Assembly: GCA_003168265.1 (NCBI GenBank)
Contig: PMSV01000023.1
Location: 649,205-713,204, forward strand
Reading direction: 5' to 3'
Source of the DNA: Chitinophagaceae bacterium
Lineage (GTDB): Bacteria; Bacteroidota; Bacteroidia; Chitinophagales; Chitinophagaceae
DNA length: 64,000 nucleotides
Made by a program: the position numbers and the translations under genes. The notes beneath the pieces were generated by a model, which ran no database searches, was not told the DNA's origin, and saw only the letters and a program-made list of their open reading frames with translations. This document shows, piece after piece, positions 25,774 through 35,376 of the stretch. Positions within the stretch are counted from its first letter, which is position 1, and each line of letters begins with the position of its first letter.

Positions 25774-26823
25774 TCAACTAAGATTTGAAAACAGAGGCAG
25801 ATTCAAATGACAGACACATTTTTTGCAAATCTCATTTTCATCCGTATCCAGGGACTTCCTGAAATGAATGGCATCCGGGCTATTTAAAATATCACTTAAG
25901 CATTGCTGGTGAATATTCCCCAAAGCCTCATGAAAAAAACAGGGCCTAACCGTGCCATCTGCTTCGATCACAGTAGACACCCAGGGTGCATTGCATTTTT
26001 TAAAAGGAAATGGCTTCATGCCATGCAGGGCCGAATAATACTGATAGATCTGCTGGATTTTTGCGGGAGACTCTGCTATAAAATGATTTTCAAATTCCTT
26101 ACGATAATTTTCCAGGAGCAAATGGATCATATTCTGAAGTGCAGGCAAACCCTCTGCAGGGATTAAAATTTCATTTTGCTTCAATTCATCCCAGGGTATC
26201 TTCCTGTTAAAAGCAGAACTGCTAATGTCGGCAGGCAGAAAACTAATCTGATCGAACCCGATATCTTTGGCATTTTCAATAGTCAAATCCCATGACCGAT
26301 AGTTTAACCTGTGAATCACTGTCCTTGCTCTAATCAGGAAATCAGGTTTCAGAGATTTCAGATATCGGACTGATTCCCGCATCTTCCTAAATGCTCCGGG
26401 AACATTTCGGATAGCATCGTGCAATTTCTCAGGTCCATCGAGGGAAATGATGACATCGTCCACCCACTCAATCAATTCATCCACATGAATTTTGAGCCCA
26501 AGTCCGGTTGACAACAAGGAAATCCTGATATTTTCCCTCTTTAATATCATGCAAAGCCGAAAAAAATTTGGATTCAGCAAAGCCTCGCCGCCAGACATAG
26601 TCACCTGCCGGGTTCCGAATTTCTTAAATGTGATCATCAAATGCTTAAGATCGACCTCATTAAGCTGCTTCAAATTCTTATTGTCCTTCCATATATCGCA
26701 GATCACACATTTGCAATTACAGGAGCTATGCGGCATCAGGATCACGATTGGCAATGCCGAAATCCTATGTGTTTGTAATGTTACAAACCGCTGAAAGCTA
26801 TTGTATAATAATTTCCCAGACAT
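25774..26823 (-). CDS. radical SAM/SPASM-like protein
   Basis: 349 residues. The SAM/[4Fe-4S] site is CNCKCVICDIW (about residues 33-43, CxxxCxxC spacing), followed by VTMSGGEALLNPNFFRL. The C-terminal part has CNAPWVSTVIEADGTVRPCFFHEALGN and ICKKCVCHLNLP, the Cys pattern of SPASM/twitch auxiliary clusters, as in MoaA/PqqE/SkfB relatives. Possible tasks are sugar dehydration or epimerisation or peptide modification; the substrate cannot be inferred. It lies 1 bp from the methyltransferase stop upstream. Confidence 0.87.
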   Translation of the reverse strand: MSGKLLYNSFQRFVTLQTHRISALPIVILMPHSSCNCKCVICDIWKDNKNLKQLNEVDLKHLMITFKKFGTRQVTMSGGEALLNPNFFRLCMILKRENIRISLLSTGLGLKIHVDELIEWVDDVIISLDGPEKLHDAIRNVPGAFRKMRESVRYLKSLKPDFLIRARTVIHRLNYRSWDLTIENAKDIGFDQISFLPADISSSAFNRKIPWDELKQNEILIPAEGLPALQNMIHLLLENYRKEFENHFIAESPAKIQQIYQYYSALHGMKPFPFKKCNAPWVSTVIEADGTVRPCFFHEALGNIHQQCLSDILNSPDAIHFRKSLDTDENEICKKCVCHLNLPLFSNLS

Positions 26824-26824
26824 A

Positions 26825-27574
26825 TCATTTCCTGACCCTGATCCAGTGAAAGGGATATTTTTTTCTTAAAAAGGCGTTCTGCACTGAATTTGGGTTGTAC
26901 ATGACCTTCCAATTAAAAGGTTCCAATTCTTTAAGTGAATGATGGAAATAAAATTCCCTCATCTGTTGAAAACCCAGACAGGAATAATATTCACTTGTTC
27001 GTTCTGAAGCCGCTATGAGTTCACTCTCTTTGTAAAACGGGGTATCGATAATATGAATTTCTCCCTGTTCACTCAATAACCTTAGGGCATTTCCGATAGT
27101 CTCATTTAGACTCGAAAAATATTGTAAGGAGGAAGCAAATACAATGATATCAAATGAATTTTCCTTCAGCCTGATCTCACTCATCTCCCCAAATATAAAA
27201 TACAGGTTTCTCCGGCCTTCAAAAGCTATTAAGGCCTGCATCAATTCAAGCCTGTTCAAATCGATTCCCGTTACTTTTGTATTTTTTACGTCCGCTATCC
27301 TGGCGGCAAGCCAGCCATTGCCACAACCCGCTTCAAGCACGTTGAGTACTCTTTCTTTTTTTCTTATATAATTGACCAATCTTTCACTGGAATTTTTCCG
27401 GATAACCCATTCCCGGTAATGAGGATGATCCGAATTCACCGCGGGCAATTTCACGACCTCATCAATCGAAAATATCCTTCCTTCAGCCAGGCGCAGGCTC
27501 TGATATTGCGTTTCAAAATCCCTGAATTTCAGGCTGTCTGTATTTCCAGACCCTATGCAGTAATTTAATTTCAT
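26825..27574 (-). CDS. class I SAM-dependent methyltransferase
   Basis: 249 residues. Motif I is VLEAGCGNGWLAARIA (about residues 78-93), then VTGIDLNRLELMQAL and FDIIVFASSLQYFSSL. The N-terminal 60 residues contain LPAVNSDHPHYREWVIRKNSSERL, resembling methyltransferases of surface-glycan loci. The start overlaps the upstream radical SAM gene by 62 bp, longer than usual, but no other in-frame ATG comes before the catalytic core. It probably acts on the same substrate as the radical SAM proteins on either side. Confidence 0.85.
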   Translation of the reverse strand: MKLNYCIGSGNTDSLKFRDFETQYQSLRLAEGRIFSIDEVVKLPAVNSDHPHYREWVIRKNSSERLVNYIRKKERVLNVLEAGCGNGWLAARIADVKNTKVTGIDLNRLELMQALIAFEGRRNLYFIFGEMSEIRLKENSFDIIVFASSLQYFSSLNETIGNALRLLSEQGEIHIIDTPFYKESELIAASERTSEYYSCLGFQQMREFYFHHSLKELEPFNWKVMYNPNSVQNAFLRKKYPFHWIRVRK

Positions 27575-29015
27575 AAGGTTTTTGATAAAAATTGACCTTA
27601 TACCTAAGTCCGGAGACCAGTTTTATGATATTCCGCTTCCATTGGCCAAGCCTTATATCTGTCACTGTTGGGAAATAACCATTCAGCACAGTTTCAAAAT
27701 TTTTAATCTTATCGATCATCTCAGCCCTCAGCCAGGGAGTAAGAGGGTTTTTACGCAGGTCGAAATTCTGCCAGGCCGGGCTGGCCCAATCCTCCAATGT
27801 TTTAGGGAAGGAAAACCCATTTGCCAGCACCTCCTTATAAAGTTCAGAACCTTCCGTCGGCACAGGACTATATACATACAGAATGATCTCCGTACCAGGA
27901 TTGATGGTTTTTATCTTTTTAATAAAATCAATATCAAAATCGATCTGTTCTTCAACTTTCTCAGGAGTCGCCGCCGGCATTCCAAGGACAAATGAATATT
28001 CGGGGATGATATCAAACTGCTTAAGCCTTGCCGCAAACTCCAGGATCTGTTCACCACTCTGGGTACCGCCCTTATCCATACGTTTTAGCAATTCATCATT
28101 ACCACTCTCCGCTCCAAAAAAGATCATCCTGCAACCTGCTTCGCGCAAAGTGTCCAGGGACTCATCAGAAAACCGGTGCATTGTATCAATTCTGGCCATC
28201 CCCCACCAGTTCATCTTTTCCGGCCTGATCAATTTTGCAAACTCAACGGCCCGCTTTTCCGAAACAAAAAAATTGTTATCGTGGAACTCAATGGAATCTG
28301 CTCCCCATCTCTGTTTGACGTATTTAATATCCTTATAGACGTGTACGGCCGATTTAGCCTTCCATCTTGCCTCATAAATCGGCACGACGGCGCAGAATGA
28401 GCAGGAGAAAGGACAGCCTACACTTGAATGGTAGGCAAAAGTCTTATCGCCGAGATAGGTCTTGCCCAGATAGGCTTTATCAATCGAATAAAACCGGTCT
28501 ATTTTGTCATAAGGCAAGGCAGGCAGATCATCCTGTTCAATCAGGTCCTCTTTCGCTGATCTTATGATATTATCCCCCGACTTCCAGATCAGGTTTTTGA
28601 TCAGTTCAAAAGGCTTGTTATGCTCCAGCGCATAGATCAATTTGGGAAATGCATGATCGCCTGGTCCATTAACCACAAAATCAACAAAACCAGCATCTAA
28701 AACAACCTTAAACTGGCTAGTAGGGAAGTACCCGCCCCAGATCATTATCGTCTGTGGGAAATTCTCTTTAATCTTTTTTGCAATCGGAATCGCCTGCCTC
28801 AACTGCGGCCCCGGCATCACGGTAAAACCGATGTATTTGAATGAAGTATCACTTAAGTAGTTTTCTATTCTTTCATAGGGGTTGCTTTCCCAATTGCCAT
28901 CGACAATCACCCATTCGTAAAAGCCGTCCACAGATGCCGCGATGTTCAGAATCGAATTCGGCACTCTGTGTTTCGCAATAGCGCTCCTCGGATTGAATAA
29001 AAGTATTTTACACAT
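27513..29015 (-). CDS. B12-binding radical SAM protein
   Basis: About 500 residues. N-terminal B12-binding-type domain (MCKILLFNPRSAIAKHRVP, GFTVMPGPQLRQAIPIAKKIK, IMIWGGYFPT). The radical SAM core has SVGCPFSCSFCAVVP (CxxxCxxC) and GAESGNDELLKRMDKG, followed by a C-terminal helical region. The ATG at 29015 is chosen over an in-frame codon at 29057 because the cobalamin-domain strand starts right there. Together with the second B12-type protein at 23985-25454 it gives the locus two related radical methylase-like enzymes. Orientation is divergent from the methyltransferase at 29132. Confidence 0.87.
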   Translation of the reverse strand: MCKILLFNPRSAIAKHRVPNSILNIAASVDGFYEWVIVDGNWESNPYERIENYLSDTSFKYIGFTVMPGPQLRQAIPIAKKIKENFPQTIMIWGGYFPTSQFKVVLDAGFVDFVVNGPGDHAFPKLIYALEHNKPFELIKNLIWKSGDNIIRSAKEDLIEQDDLPALPYDKIDRFYSIDKAYLGKTYLGDKTFAYHSSVGCPFSCSFCAVVPIYEARWKAKSAVHVYKDIKYVKQRWGADSIEFHDNNFFVSEKRAVEFAKLIRPEKMNWWGMARIDTMHRFSDESLDTLREAGCRMIFFGAESGNDELLKRMDKGGTQSGEQILEFAARLKQFDIIPEYSFVLGMPAATPEKVEEQIDFDIDFIKKIKTINPGTEIILYVYSPVPTEGSELYKEVLANGFSFPKTLEDWASPAWQNFDLRKNPLTPWLRAEMIDKIKNFETVLNGYFPTVTDIRLGQWKRNIIKLVSGLRYKVNFYQKPYEIKLLHRVWKYRQPEIQGF

Positions 29016-29131
29016 CCTTAAAGTAGAAACGCCCACCAAAGCTTTGCGGTTGCCCACGGGGTACAGACATATTAATAGAACTAGCCTTCCCTTAGCCCAA
29101 ATCCTGCGTTTGTACTCAGAAATATCCAGAC

Positions 29132-29887
29132 ATGCAGTCTCTCCTTAGAATCAAAAAGGTCATAAAAAAACCTTTCGAAATTCGACCCAGGACTATTGAA
29201 CCTGAAAAAGCCTATGATATCTGGGCCCCGGACTATGATAACCAACCTAATAATTTAATTTTAACAATGGAGCAGGAATTGTTTTCCGGCTTGCTTCAAA
29301 ATCTTCCACTCCAAAAAAAGATCATAATTGATGTGGGCTGCGGCACCGGAAGGCATTGGCAAGAATTGTTCGCAAAGGATCCTAGGTTAATAATCGGATT
29401 TGACGTTTCTGAAGGAATGCTTGCCATCTTAAAAAACAAATACCCTGATGCCATAATATATAAGCATACAGACAACCAATTGTCAATGCTGTGTAACCGG
29501 TACTGCGACCTCATCATCTCAACGCTCACCCTTGCCCATATCGATAATATTGCCGAGGTTTTTAAGGAATGGGATCGCGTGTTGAAACCTGGTGGAAGTC
29601 TTATTATCACAGACTACCATTGTGAAGCACTGTTAAAAGGAGCCAGCAGGACCTTCCGGAATAAAAACAAGCTAATTGCCATAAAAAGCCATATTTATCC
29701 GATAAAACAAATCATGCAGATTGCCGATAGCAGCGGAATCTCTCAAATCCAATTCTGCGAAAGAAAAATCGATGAATTAGTGAAACATTATTACACAAAA
29801 CAGAACGCAGATCATCTGTACCAGCATTTTTATGGCACTCCCATTATCTATGGGATTCATTTCAAAAAAGGCTATGCTTTTAGCTAA
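29132..29887 (+). CDS. class I SAM-dependent methyltransferase
   Basis: 251 residues. DIWAPDYDNQPNN, IIIDVGCGTGRHWQELFA (motif I), IIGFDVSEGMLAIL and RVLKPGGSLIITDYHCEALL show a ubiquinone/menaquinone-type class I methyltransferase fold. It overlaps the amidohydrolase gene by 14 bp and is transcribed with it and a heptosyltransferase-like gene. A small-molecule or lipid target is more likely than protein; not determined. Confidence 0.86.
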   Translation: MQSLLRIKKVIKKPFEIRPRTIEPEKAYDIWAPDYDNQPNNLILTMEQELFSGLLQNLPLQKKIIIDVGCGTGRHWQELFAKDPRLIIGFDVSEGMLAILKNKYPDAIIYKHTDNQLSMLCNRYCDLIISTLTLAHIDNIAEVFKEWDRVLKPGGSLIITDYHCEALLKGASRTFRNKNKLIAIKSHIYPIKQIMQIADSSGISQIQFCERKIDELVKHYYTKQNADHLYQHFYGTPIIYGIHFKKGYAFS

Positions 29888-31010
29888 TGTAAATATACCA
29901 GGTCGACCCGGAGCCAAAAATATTCTGATAAGGGGTGATATTATTCAGTGCATATCCGATTGTGAATACTCAGGTATCACGTTTGAATTCAATAACGCAA
30001 CCGCAATCCCCGGTCTCATCAACTCTCATGATCATCTTGAATTCAATTTATTTCCTCCGCTAAAAAACCGGATATACGATAACTATACCGAATGGGGGAA
30101 AGATATTCACCTGCACAACAAAAAAGAAATTGATAAAGCATTGCAAGTGCCCCTTCCTTTAAGAATTCAATGGGGCATCTATAAAAACCTATTAAACGGT
30201 TTTACTACCGTCATTAACCATGGAAAACGGCTAAGGGTCAAGGACGACCTGATCAATGTGATTCAGCAAACCCAAACCATCCACTCAGTTGGCTTCGACA
30301 AATACTGGAAATGGAAACTCAACAATCCTGTCAAAATAGGCCTCCCTGTTAATATCCATGTCGGAGAAGGAAAAGACGAGCAGGCGCATGCTGAAATAAA
30401 CAAGCTTATCCGCGCTAATTTCCTTAAAAGAAAAATGGTGGGAATCCATGCCGTAGCAATGGATCCGGAACAGGCTGCCCATTTTAAGGCGCTTGTTTGG
30501 TGCCCTGCCTCAAATTATTATATGCTGGAAAAAACCGCCTCGATTGACAGCCTGAAAAGCCGCAGCAATATCCTATTCGGATCCGATTCGACCCTAACAT
30601 CACCCTGGAATATCTGGGAACATTTTCGTGCCGCTAAATCTACAAAAATGCTTAACAATGCGGAGTTGCTCGAATCAATCACTACAAAACCCGCACTTAT
30701 CTGGGGCCTGAATGGATATGGGAAATTAGAAAGAAATTACAAGGCCGATATTCTGATAATCAGAAATCCGGAAAATATCTTCTCAACCAATCCGGATGAT
30801 ATTTTATTAGTTATTAAAAATGGAAAAATAATATTATTCGACATAAGCCTGAGGCAAGAGCTAGATAATATGAATCAGGAGCTAAATCAAAATAACTTCA
30901 GTAAAATCAGGATTAAAAGCTCGGAAAAATATGTCTGTGGAAACCTAAACCTATTGATAATTGAAATCAAAAAATACTACCCGGAAGCAGAATTGCCCAT
31001 CAGTATTTAA
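29874..31010 (+). CDS. amidohydrolase family protein
   Basis: About 378 residues. This is a metal-dependent hydrolase fold: small N-terminal beta-domain, then PGLINSHDHLEFNLFPP (HxH metal ligands at the end of strand 1), INIHVGEGK/GIHAV-type His motifs in the middle (about residues 160-200), GSDSTLTSPWNIWEHFRAAK (Asp of the metal site) and ALIWGLNGYGKLERNYKADILII. It resembles chlorohydrolase/deaminase-type amidohydrolases. The ATG at 29874 lies inside the methyltransferase end, giving a 14-bp overlap. A cytosolic hydrolase in a glycan locus is unusual; it may make or remove an amide on a nucleotide-linked or small precursor. Confidence 0.82.
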   Translation: MLLANVNIPGRPGAKNILIRGDIIQCISDCEYSGITFEFNNATAIPGLINSHDHLEFNLFPPLKNRIYDNYTEWGKDIHLHNKKEIDKALQVPLPLRIQWGIYKNLLNGFTTVINHGKRLRVKDDLINVIQQTQTIHSVGFDKYWKWKLNNPVKIGLPVNIHVGEGKDEQAHAEINKLIRANFLKRKMVGIHAVAMDPEQAAHFKALVWCPASNYYMLEKTASIDSLKSRSNILFGSDSTLTSPWNIWEHFRAAKSTKMLNNAELLESITTKPALIWGLNGYGKLERNYKADILIIRNPENIFSTNPDDILLVIKNGKIILFDISLRQELDNMNQELNQNNFSKIRIKSSEKYVCGNLNLLIIEIKKYYPEAELPISI

Positions 31011-31998
31011 CAATTCCCACCCTCCCAGGCGAATACTGGCCATTCGCTTCCACGCGATAGGAGATGTAGTAATCACACTCCCCTACCTTCAATTCTTGAA
31101 AAAGAGTCTTCCCCACATAAAACTGGATCTACTGATCAGGGAAGAAACTGAAGAAATCCCTAAAAACATCCTCTTATTTGACAATATATATTCCATCAGA
31201 GGAGGAAGAAATTATAAGAAACAATTGATCTACTCAGCATTCTTATTGCCCCGTCTCTATTTAAACCATTACGATGTAGTCATCGATCTTCAGAATAATA
31301 CTGTCAGTAAATTTATCAGGAAGGCTCTCATGCCAAAAGCCTGGGCCGAATTTGACCGTTTTTCATCCAATCCGGCAGGTGAAAGGACAAGAAAAACAAT
31401 TGAAGCGATTGGCCTTGGCCAATGTTTCGCATCAACGGGATTTATTCTAAAAAATCAAGCGGAGCCTCTTGAAATATTGAAGAGATTTGGCTGGAAAATC
31501 GAAAACCAGTTGGTGATACTGAACCCTGCAGGTGCATTTGAAACCCGGAACTGGCCCATTATTAATTATGTCGATTTTTCAAAACAATGGTTGAATCGAT
31601 TCCCCGGTACACAATTTGCCATTATAGGATTAGGGAAAATTTCAGAGAAAGCCCAATATCTTGAAAAATGCCTGGGAGAATGCCTCATCAATCTCGTCGG
31701 CCACACTAACCTTTCTCAGGCATTCGGAATCATTCAACATGCATCGTTTATTCTGTCAGAGGATTCAGGCCTGATGCATATGGCATGGGTATCAGGGATT
31801 CCTACAATGGTATTATTCGGATCGACGAGAAGCGATTGGGCAAGACCGCTCGGAGATCATACGGATTATCTTGATTCATCAGATCTGGAATGCGGCAACT
31901 GCATGAAGAAACATTGCAAATTCGAGGATATTTTTTGCCTTACCAGATACAGCGCTGAATATGTCTTTGAAAGGGCAGTTTCACTTGCAAGGAAATAA
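30961..31998 (+). CDS. family 9 (heptosyltransferase-like) glycosyltransferase
   Basis: 345 residues, ADP-heptose:LPS heptosyltransferase-like GT-B protein. The core starts RRILAIRFHAIGDVVITLPYL; VILNPAGAFETRNWP, SEDSGLMHMAWVSGIPTMVLFGSTRSDWARP and ECGNCMKKHCKFEDIFCL are family hallmarks. The reading starts with a TTG at 30961, 50 bp inside the amidohydrolase gene; no ATG exists before the fold, so either TTG or a rarer start is used. Its 3' end overlaps the convergent glycosyltransferase by 18 bp. Confidence 0.85.
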   Translation: MKSKNTTRKQNCPSVFNNSHPPRRILAIRFHAIGDVVITLPYLQFLKKSLPHIKLDLLIREETEEIPKNILLFDNIYSIRGGRNYKKQLIYSAFLLPRLYLNHYDVVIDLQNNTVSKFIRKALMPKAWAEFDRFSSNPAGERTRKTIEAIGLGQCFASTGFILKNQAEPLEILKRFGWKIENQLVILNPAGAFETRNWPIINYVDFSKQWLNRFPGTQFAIIGLGKISEKAQYLEKCLGECLINLVGHTNLSQAFGIIQHASFILSEDSGLMHMAWVSGIPTMVLFGSTRSDWARPLGDHTDYLDSSDLECGNCMKKHCKFEDIFCLTRYSAEYVFERAVSLARK

Positions 31999-33042
31999 CT
32001 CCATGATCTTTTTTGTGCTATCCTTCATTAAATAAGGGTAGGAAGGGTTATAGCAGGTTCCGGGATCGAGCAAGATTTTCAAAGCTTTGTGCAGCATCTC
32101 CTCTTCTGAGTCCACGATATACCAATGATTGATTACGGACTGCATCGGTTTACAAAAACTTATAACATTCGTTCCGGCCGCTAAAGCTTCAAGACAGGCT
32201 CCGCTAAATCCCTCATAGGAAGACGTATGTAGAAATATTTTACTGCGTTGCATTATTTTCAAGACCTGTTCGTGGGGAAGTTCTCCGGTAAACGATATAT
32301 TATTATCCATCTTCAGGCTCTTAACAAGAGATTCGAGATGATTTCTTTCAATTCCTTCGCCGCAGATCATAGCCCTGATGCCTGGAATGCTATCACTAAT
32401 TTGCTCAATAATTGAAATGGCTCTGTCATACTGTTTAAGTATTATAAGGGAGCCTGCGCAGCAGATATCAATATCTCTTTCAATTCCTTTATTTGCGAAT
32501 TCGCCCGCATCGATCCCATTAGGAATAGTATAAGCTGGAAGAACCGAATGGTTTTTATTAAACTCATCTCTAAGAAAATCAGATAGAGCGATCAATTCAC
32601 CCGGTTTCGGCCCGATCCATTTCACATATTTATTCTCACTTTTCGCATCCTGACCAAGAATCCAGGTATAATGCCTGAGCTTATTTTTTTTTGCAAATCC
32701 TGATCCTATTAAAGCGCATTCCCCACACCAAAAGGAAAGCAGCCCCTGAATCTCATTTTCTTCAGAAAGTGACTTCAGCACTTTCTTAATCCTTTGCCAT
32801 AAAACCCAGCGCCATAGTTTACCCCTGTTTTTCCCCCCAAATGCAATTACCCGACAGCCTTCCCAACTATATGTACGACCAGTATTTGGATATTGAAAAC
32901 TGAGAACAATAATTCCAAGACCCGGAAATAATCTATGAAGTTCCCTGACAAAAAGCTGCTGTGCAGGAAGGCAATTCGAGTCCTCTTCATTAGCCGGGAA
33001 TCCCGGAGTAAGTATTATGAATATTTTGGGTTTGCTGTTCAT
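31981..33042 (-). CDS. family 4 (GT-B) glycosyltransferase
   Basis: 353 residues. The N-domain (FIILTPGFPANEEDSNCLPAQQLFVRELHRL) and C-domain (DICCAGSLIILKQYDRAISII, GEGIERNHLESL, KIFLHTSSYEGFSGACLEALAAGTNVISF) fit the GT1/GT4 family with the E-x7-E loop. It starts 53 bp inside the ABC transporter gene upstream, which suggests coupling of transport and glycosylation genes in one operon. Confidence 0.88.
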   Translation of the reverse strand: MNSKPKIFIILTPGFPANEEDSNCLPAQQLFVRELHRLFPGLGIIVLSFQYPNTGRTYSWEGCRVIAFGGKNRGKLWRWVLWQRIKKVLKSLSEENEIQGLLSFWCGECALIGSGFAKKNKLRHYTWILGQDAKSENKYVKWIGPKPGELIALSDFLRDEFNKNHSVLPAYTIPNGIDAGEFANKGIERDIDICCAGSLIILKQYDRAISIIEQISDSIPGIRAMICGEGIERNHLESLVKSLKMDNNISFTGELPHEQVLKIMQRSKIFLHTSSYEGFSGACLEALAAGTNVISFCKPMQSVINHWYIVDSEEEMLHKALKILLDPGTCYNPSYPYLMKDSTKKIMELFPCK

Positions 33043-34696
33043 TCAAATAAAGAATTTTGTCACAATATGAAATGGCTTGCCGGTTATGGGTGATCAATAA
33101 AACAATCCTGCCCTCATTTGCAAGGGCCCTTAAATGCCGGAGGATATTATCGCTTGATCCCTCATCAAGCCCGTTGAACGGCTCATCCATAATGATCAAT
33201 CCGGCATTTTTGTACAGTGCCCTCGCTATTGCAATTCTTTGCCTTTGCCCACCGCTTATATTTTTACCGTTCTCAGTAACAATGGTATCGAGCCCAAAAG
33301 GGAATTTGTGCAACGTTTCCTGAAGGCCGGACCGGGCAATAGCAGCATCCAATCGGTCTTTATCATAATTATTTTCCCCAAGAACGATATTGTTCAACAC
33401 CGAATCATGGATCAGAAAGGTCTGTTGCTTTAAGTAAGAAATATCCTTCCAGAAATTCCTTAAATATTCTGAATCACAAATAAGCCCGTTAATGATTATC
33501 TTTCCGAATGACGGTTTATAAAAGCCCAGTAAAAGATGAATCAGGGTAGTTTTTCCTCTTCCCGAAACCCCTGATAATCCGATAAACTCTCCCTTTTTAG
33601 TATCCAGGTTTATCTCATTGAGCAGTCTGTTTTTCTCTCTTTCAAAGCAAAGGTTTTGAAAGCTGACCGAATGGATTTTTGTCATGGCCCCCGGCACTGA
33701 AGTCATCTTCTGCCCTTTCTCCGATATGAGCCCCTCAATCGTAAATTCATAATCCCTCACATGGCTGTTCGCATTAATGATCCTCACGACTCCAGGGATT
33801 ATCTTATAGGCTCCGGCAATAAAAGCAGCGATTGTGGTAAATGAAATAAGGCTTCCATGTCCCAACAATGCATTGGTGGCTATCAGAATAAATAGACTTA
33901 AAATCGCGAATACCTCTATTACCCTCACAGAAATGCCTTGGTTAATCTGCAAGTCCGCCAGGTGACCGTTCAACCACTGCTGCTGGGTCGAATAACGCCG
34001 GGAAAAATAATCGTTCTTCCCGTACAAATTGCTCTCCATAAAGCCCGAAAGGCTTTCCTGTAAATACTGGAGCACTTTCTCGCTCCGTTTTTTAATATCC
34101 CCCCTCACTACCTGCAACTTATAGCGAATACCATAGGTAAGCAGGAAAAATGGAGGCAACATCAGCATCAGCAACAAGAAAAATAGTTTGGCATTGAAGA
34201 AAAGTATGGCTGTTGCGGTTAAAACCACCAGGAGAGATTCGGTTATTATTTGCTGGACACCGGCCAATACGTAATGGACGAATTCAGCAGGCTGATGGGA
34301 AATCTTTTTAATAAGCACGGAAGAATCAGTTCCTACATGATCCTCATAACTACCTTCCAGAAAATCCATCAAAAGTCCGTGGGAAATCCTAGAAGCAACA
34401 CTGTAAACAAAACGATACTGGAATTTCAGGACAAAATACCCTGCTACGCTCTTAAGAGAAAAAAACAATAAGAAGGCCGAGATAAGGAGCATGGAATGCC
34501 TATCCAAAATTGCTTCCGGCAGCCTGAAATGAAAATTCAGTGTCTGTCCTGTGTAAATATTAACTACGAAAAGCATTAGGGCAAGAGAAGCCACATCGGC
34601 CACGCTGATCAAAAAATTTAAAAAGATCAGCAGACAGCTCAGGCGCTTTTCTCTTCTGTCCAGAATCTGTAATATATGCTTGATAATCCTGATCAA
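32990..34696 (-). CDS. fused ABC transporter (lipid-linked glycan flippase type)
   Basis: 568 residues. A six-helix transmembrane domain (about 20-310) is fused to an ATP-binding domain with Walker A GVSGRGKTTLIHLLLGFYKP, signature ISGGQRQRIAIARALYKN, Walker B LIIMDEPFNGLDEG and a His switch (LLITHNRQ). The arrangement is that of MsbA/PglK-like flippases, which move lipid A or undecaprenyl-linked oligosaccharide across the inner membrane. No Wzx-type flippase is seen in the window, so this is the natural candidate for export of the repeat unit. The frame opens with TTG (34696), and no earlier ATG is available. Confidence 0.88.
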   Translation of the reverse strand: MIRIIKHILQILDRREKRLSCLLIFLNFLISVADVASLALMLFVVNIYTGQTLNFHFRLPEAILDRHSMLLISAFLLFFSLKSVAGYFVLKFQYRFVYSVASRISHGLLMDFLEGSYEDHVGTDSSVLIKKISHQPAEFVHYVLAGVQQIITESLLVVLTATAILFFNAKLFFLLLMLMLPPFFLLTYGIRYKLQVVRGDIKKRSEKVLQYLQESLSGFMESNLYGKNDYFSRRYSTQQQWLNGHLADLQINQGISVRVIEVFAILSLFILIATNALLGHGSLISFTTIAAFIAGAYKIIPGVVRIINANSHVRDYEFTIEGLISEKGQKMTSVPGAMTKIHSVSFQNLCFEREKNRLLNEINLDTKKGEFIGLSGVSGRGKTTLIHLLLGFYKPSFGKIIINGLICDSEYLRNFWKDISYLKQQTFLIHDSVLNNIVLGENNYDKDRLDAAIARSGLQETLHKFPFGLDTIVTENGKNISGGQRQRIAIARALYKNAGLIIMDEPFNGLDEGSSDNILRHLRALANEGRIVLLITHNRQAISYCDKILYLNEQQTQNIHNTYSGIPG

Positions 34697-35376
34697 ATGA
34701 TATTGGGGATCATTCCCTACCAGATTAAACGCAGAAAAAGCTTAAAAGTCCAAAGAAAATCTAGTTTTTAAGGAATGTCTTTTTAAAGCCGGGTTTGGAT
34801 TGCCGACAGGTTAATAATTATGAGGAGAGTTTTTGCTTGCCTCAACTGAAAAAATTTGAGTCTTGCTTAAGATATAGAAAAAATTCAATAGACATAATAA
34901 GGTAACATTTGAAACAAATAAATCCAGCATGTCATGCCTGAAGAAATTAATCAAAATATATGCAAAAGTCAAATGTGTGAATGATGCAACCAATTCCCGG
35001 ATTTGTGTAACACTAATAACTAAAACAAAATACACTTTTGCGCTATAAAATATTTAATCAAATCATAATTAAGTGAAAAAGTTATTTGAATTTCTGGCAT
35101 TAATTTTAATTTCTTATTGCGCCCTCGCTTAGGATTGCACCATGTAGAAGTTGGATATCGGAAAGTTGAAAATATCGCGCTAAGGGAACTTATTATTCAT
35201 AATTGTAGTTGTTTTCGCAGCGACATATGCAATAAGAGGTCCGAATCATAAACTATATGAGGCATAACTTCTCCGAAAATTATCCCACTTGGCGGCGAGT
35301 TAATGACTATAATTCCGGGTTTCGTATTTGAACAGTTTGAGATGCAATTTTTTTAATCATTTTAATATATAGTTAA
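34697..35376. other. AT-rich spacer between the polysaccharide locus and the ferritin-like gene
   Basis: A 680-bp stretch without a convincing gene. A 74-codon minus-strand frame at 34811-35035 has no recognisable domain. At 35073-35132 a GTG frame encodes a 19-residue signal-peptide-like sequence (MKKLFEFLALILISYCALA) that stops at once, which may be the leader of a decayed exported protein. The rest seems to be upstream sequence for the two divergent genes. Confidence 0.5.

Noticed and set aside
14391..34696. Polysaccharide locus as a recent mobile island
   Set aside because: No integrase, insertion sequence, tRNA or direct repeat was seen at its borders, although the broken GT39 gene shows local change.
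34811..35035. 74-codon minus-strand frame
   Set aside because: Very AT-rich, no domain or start context, no neighbours in operon distance.
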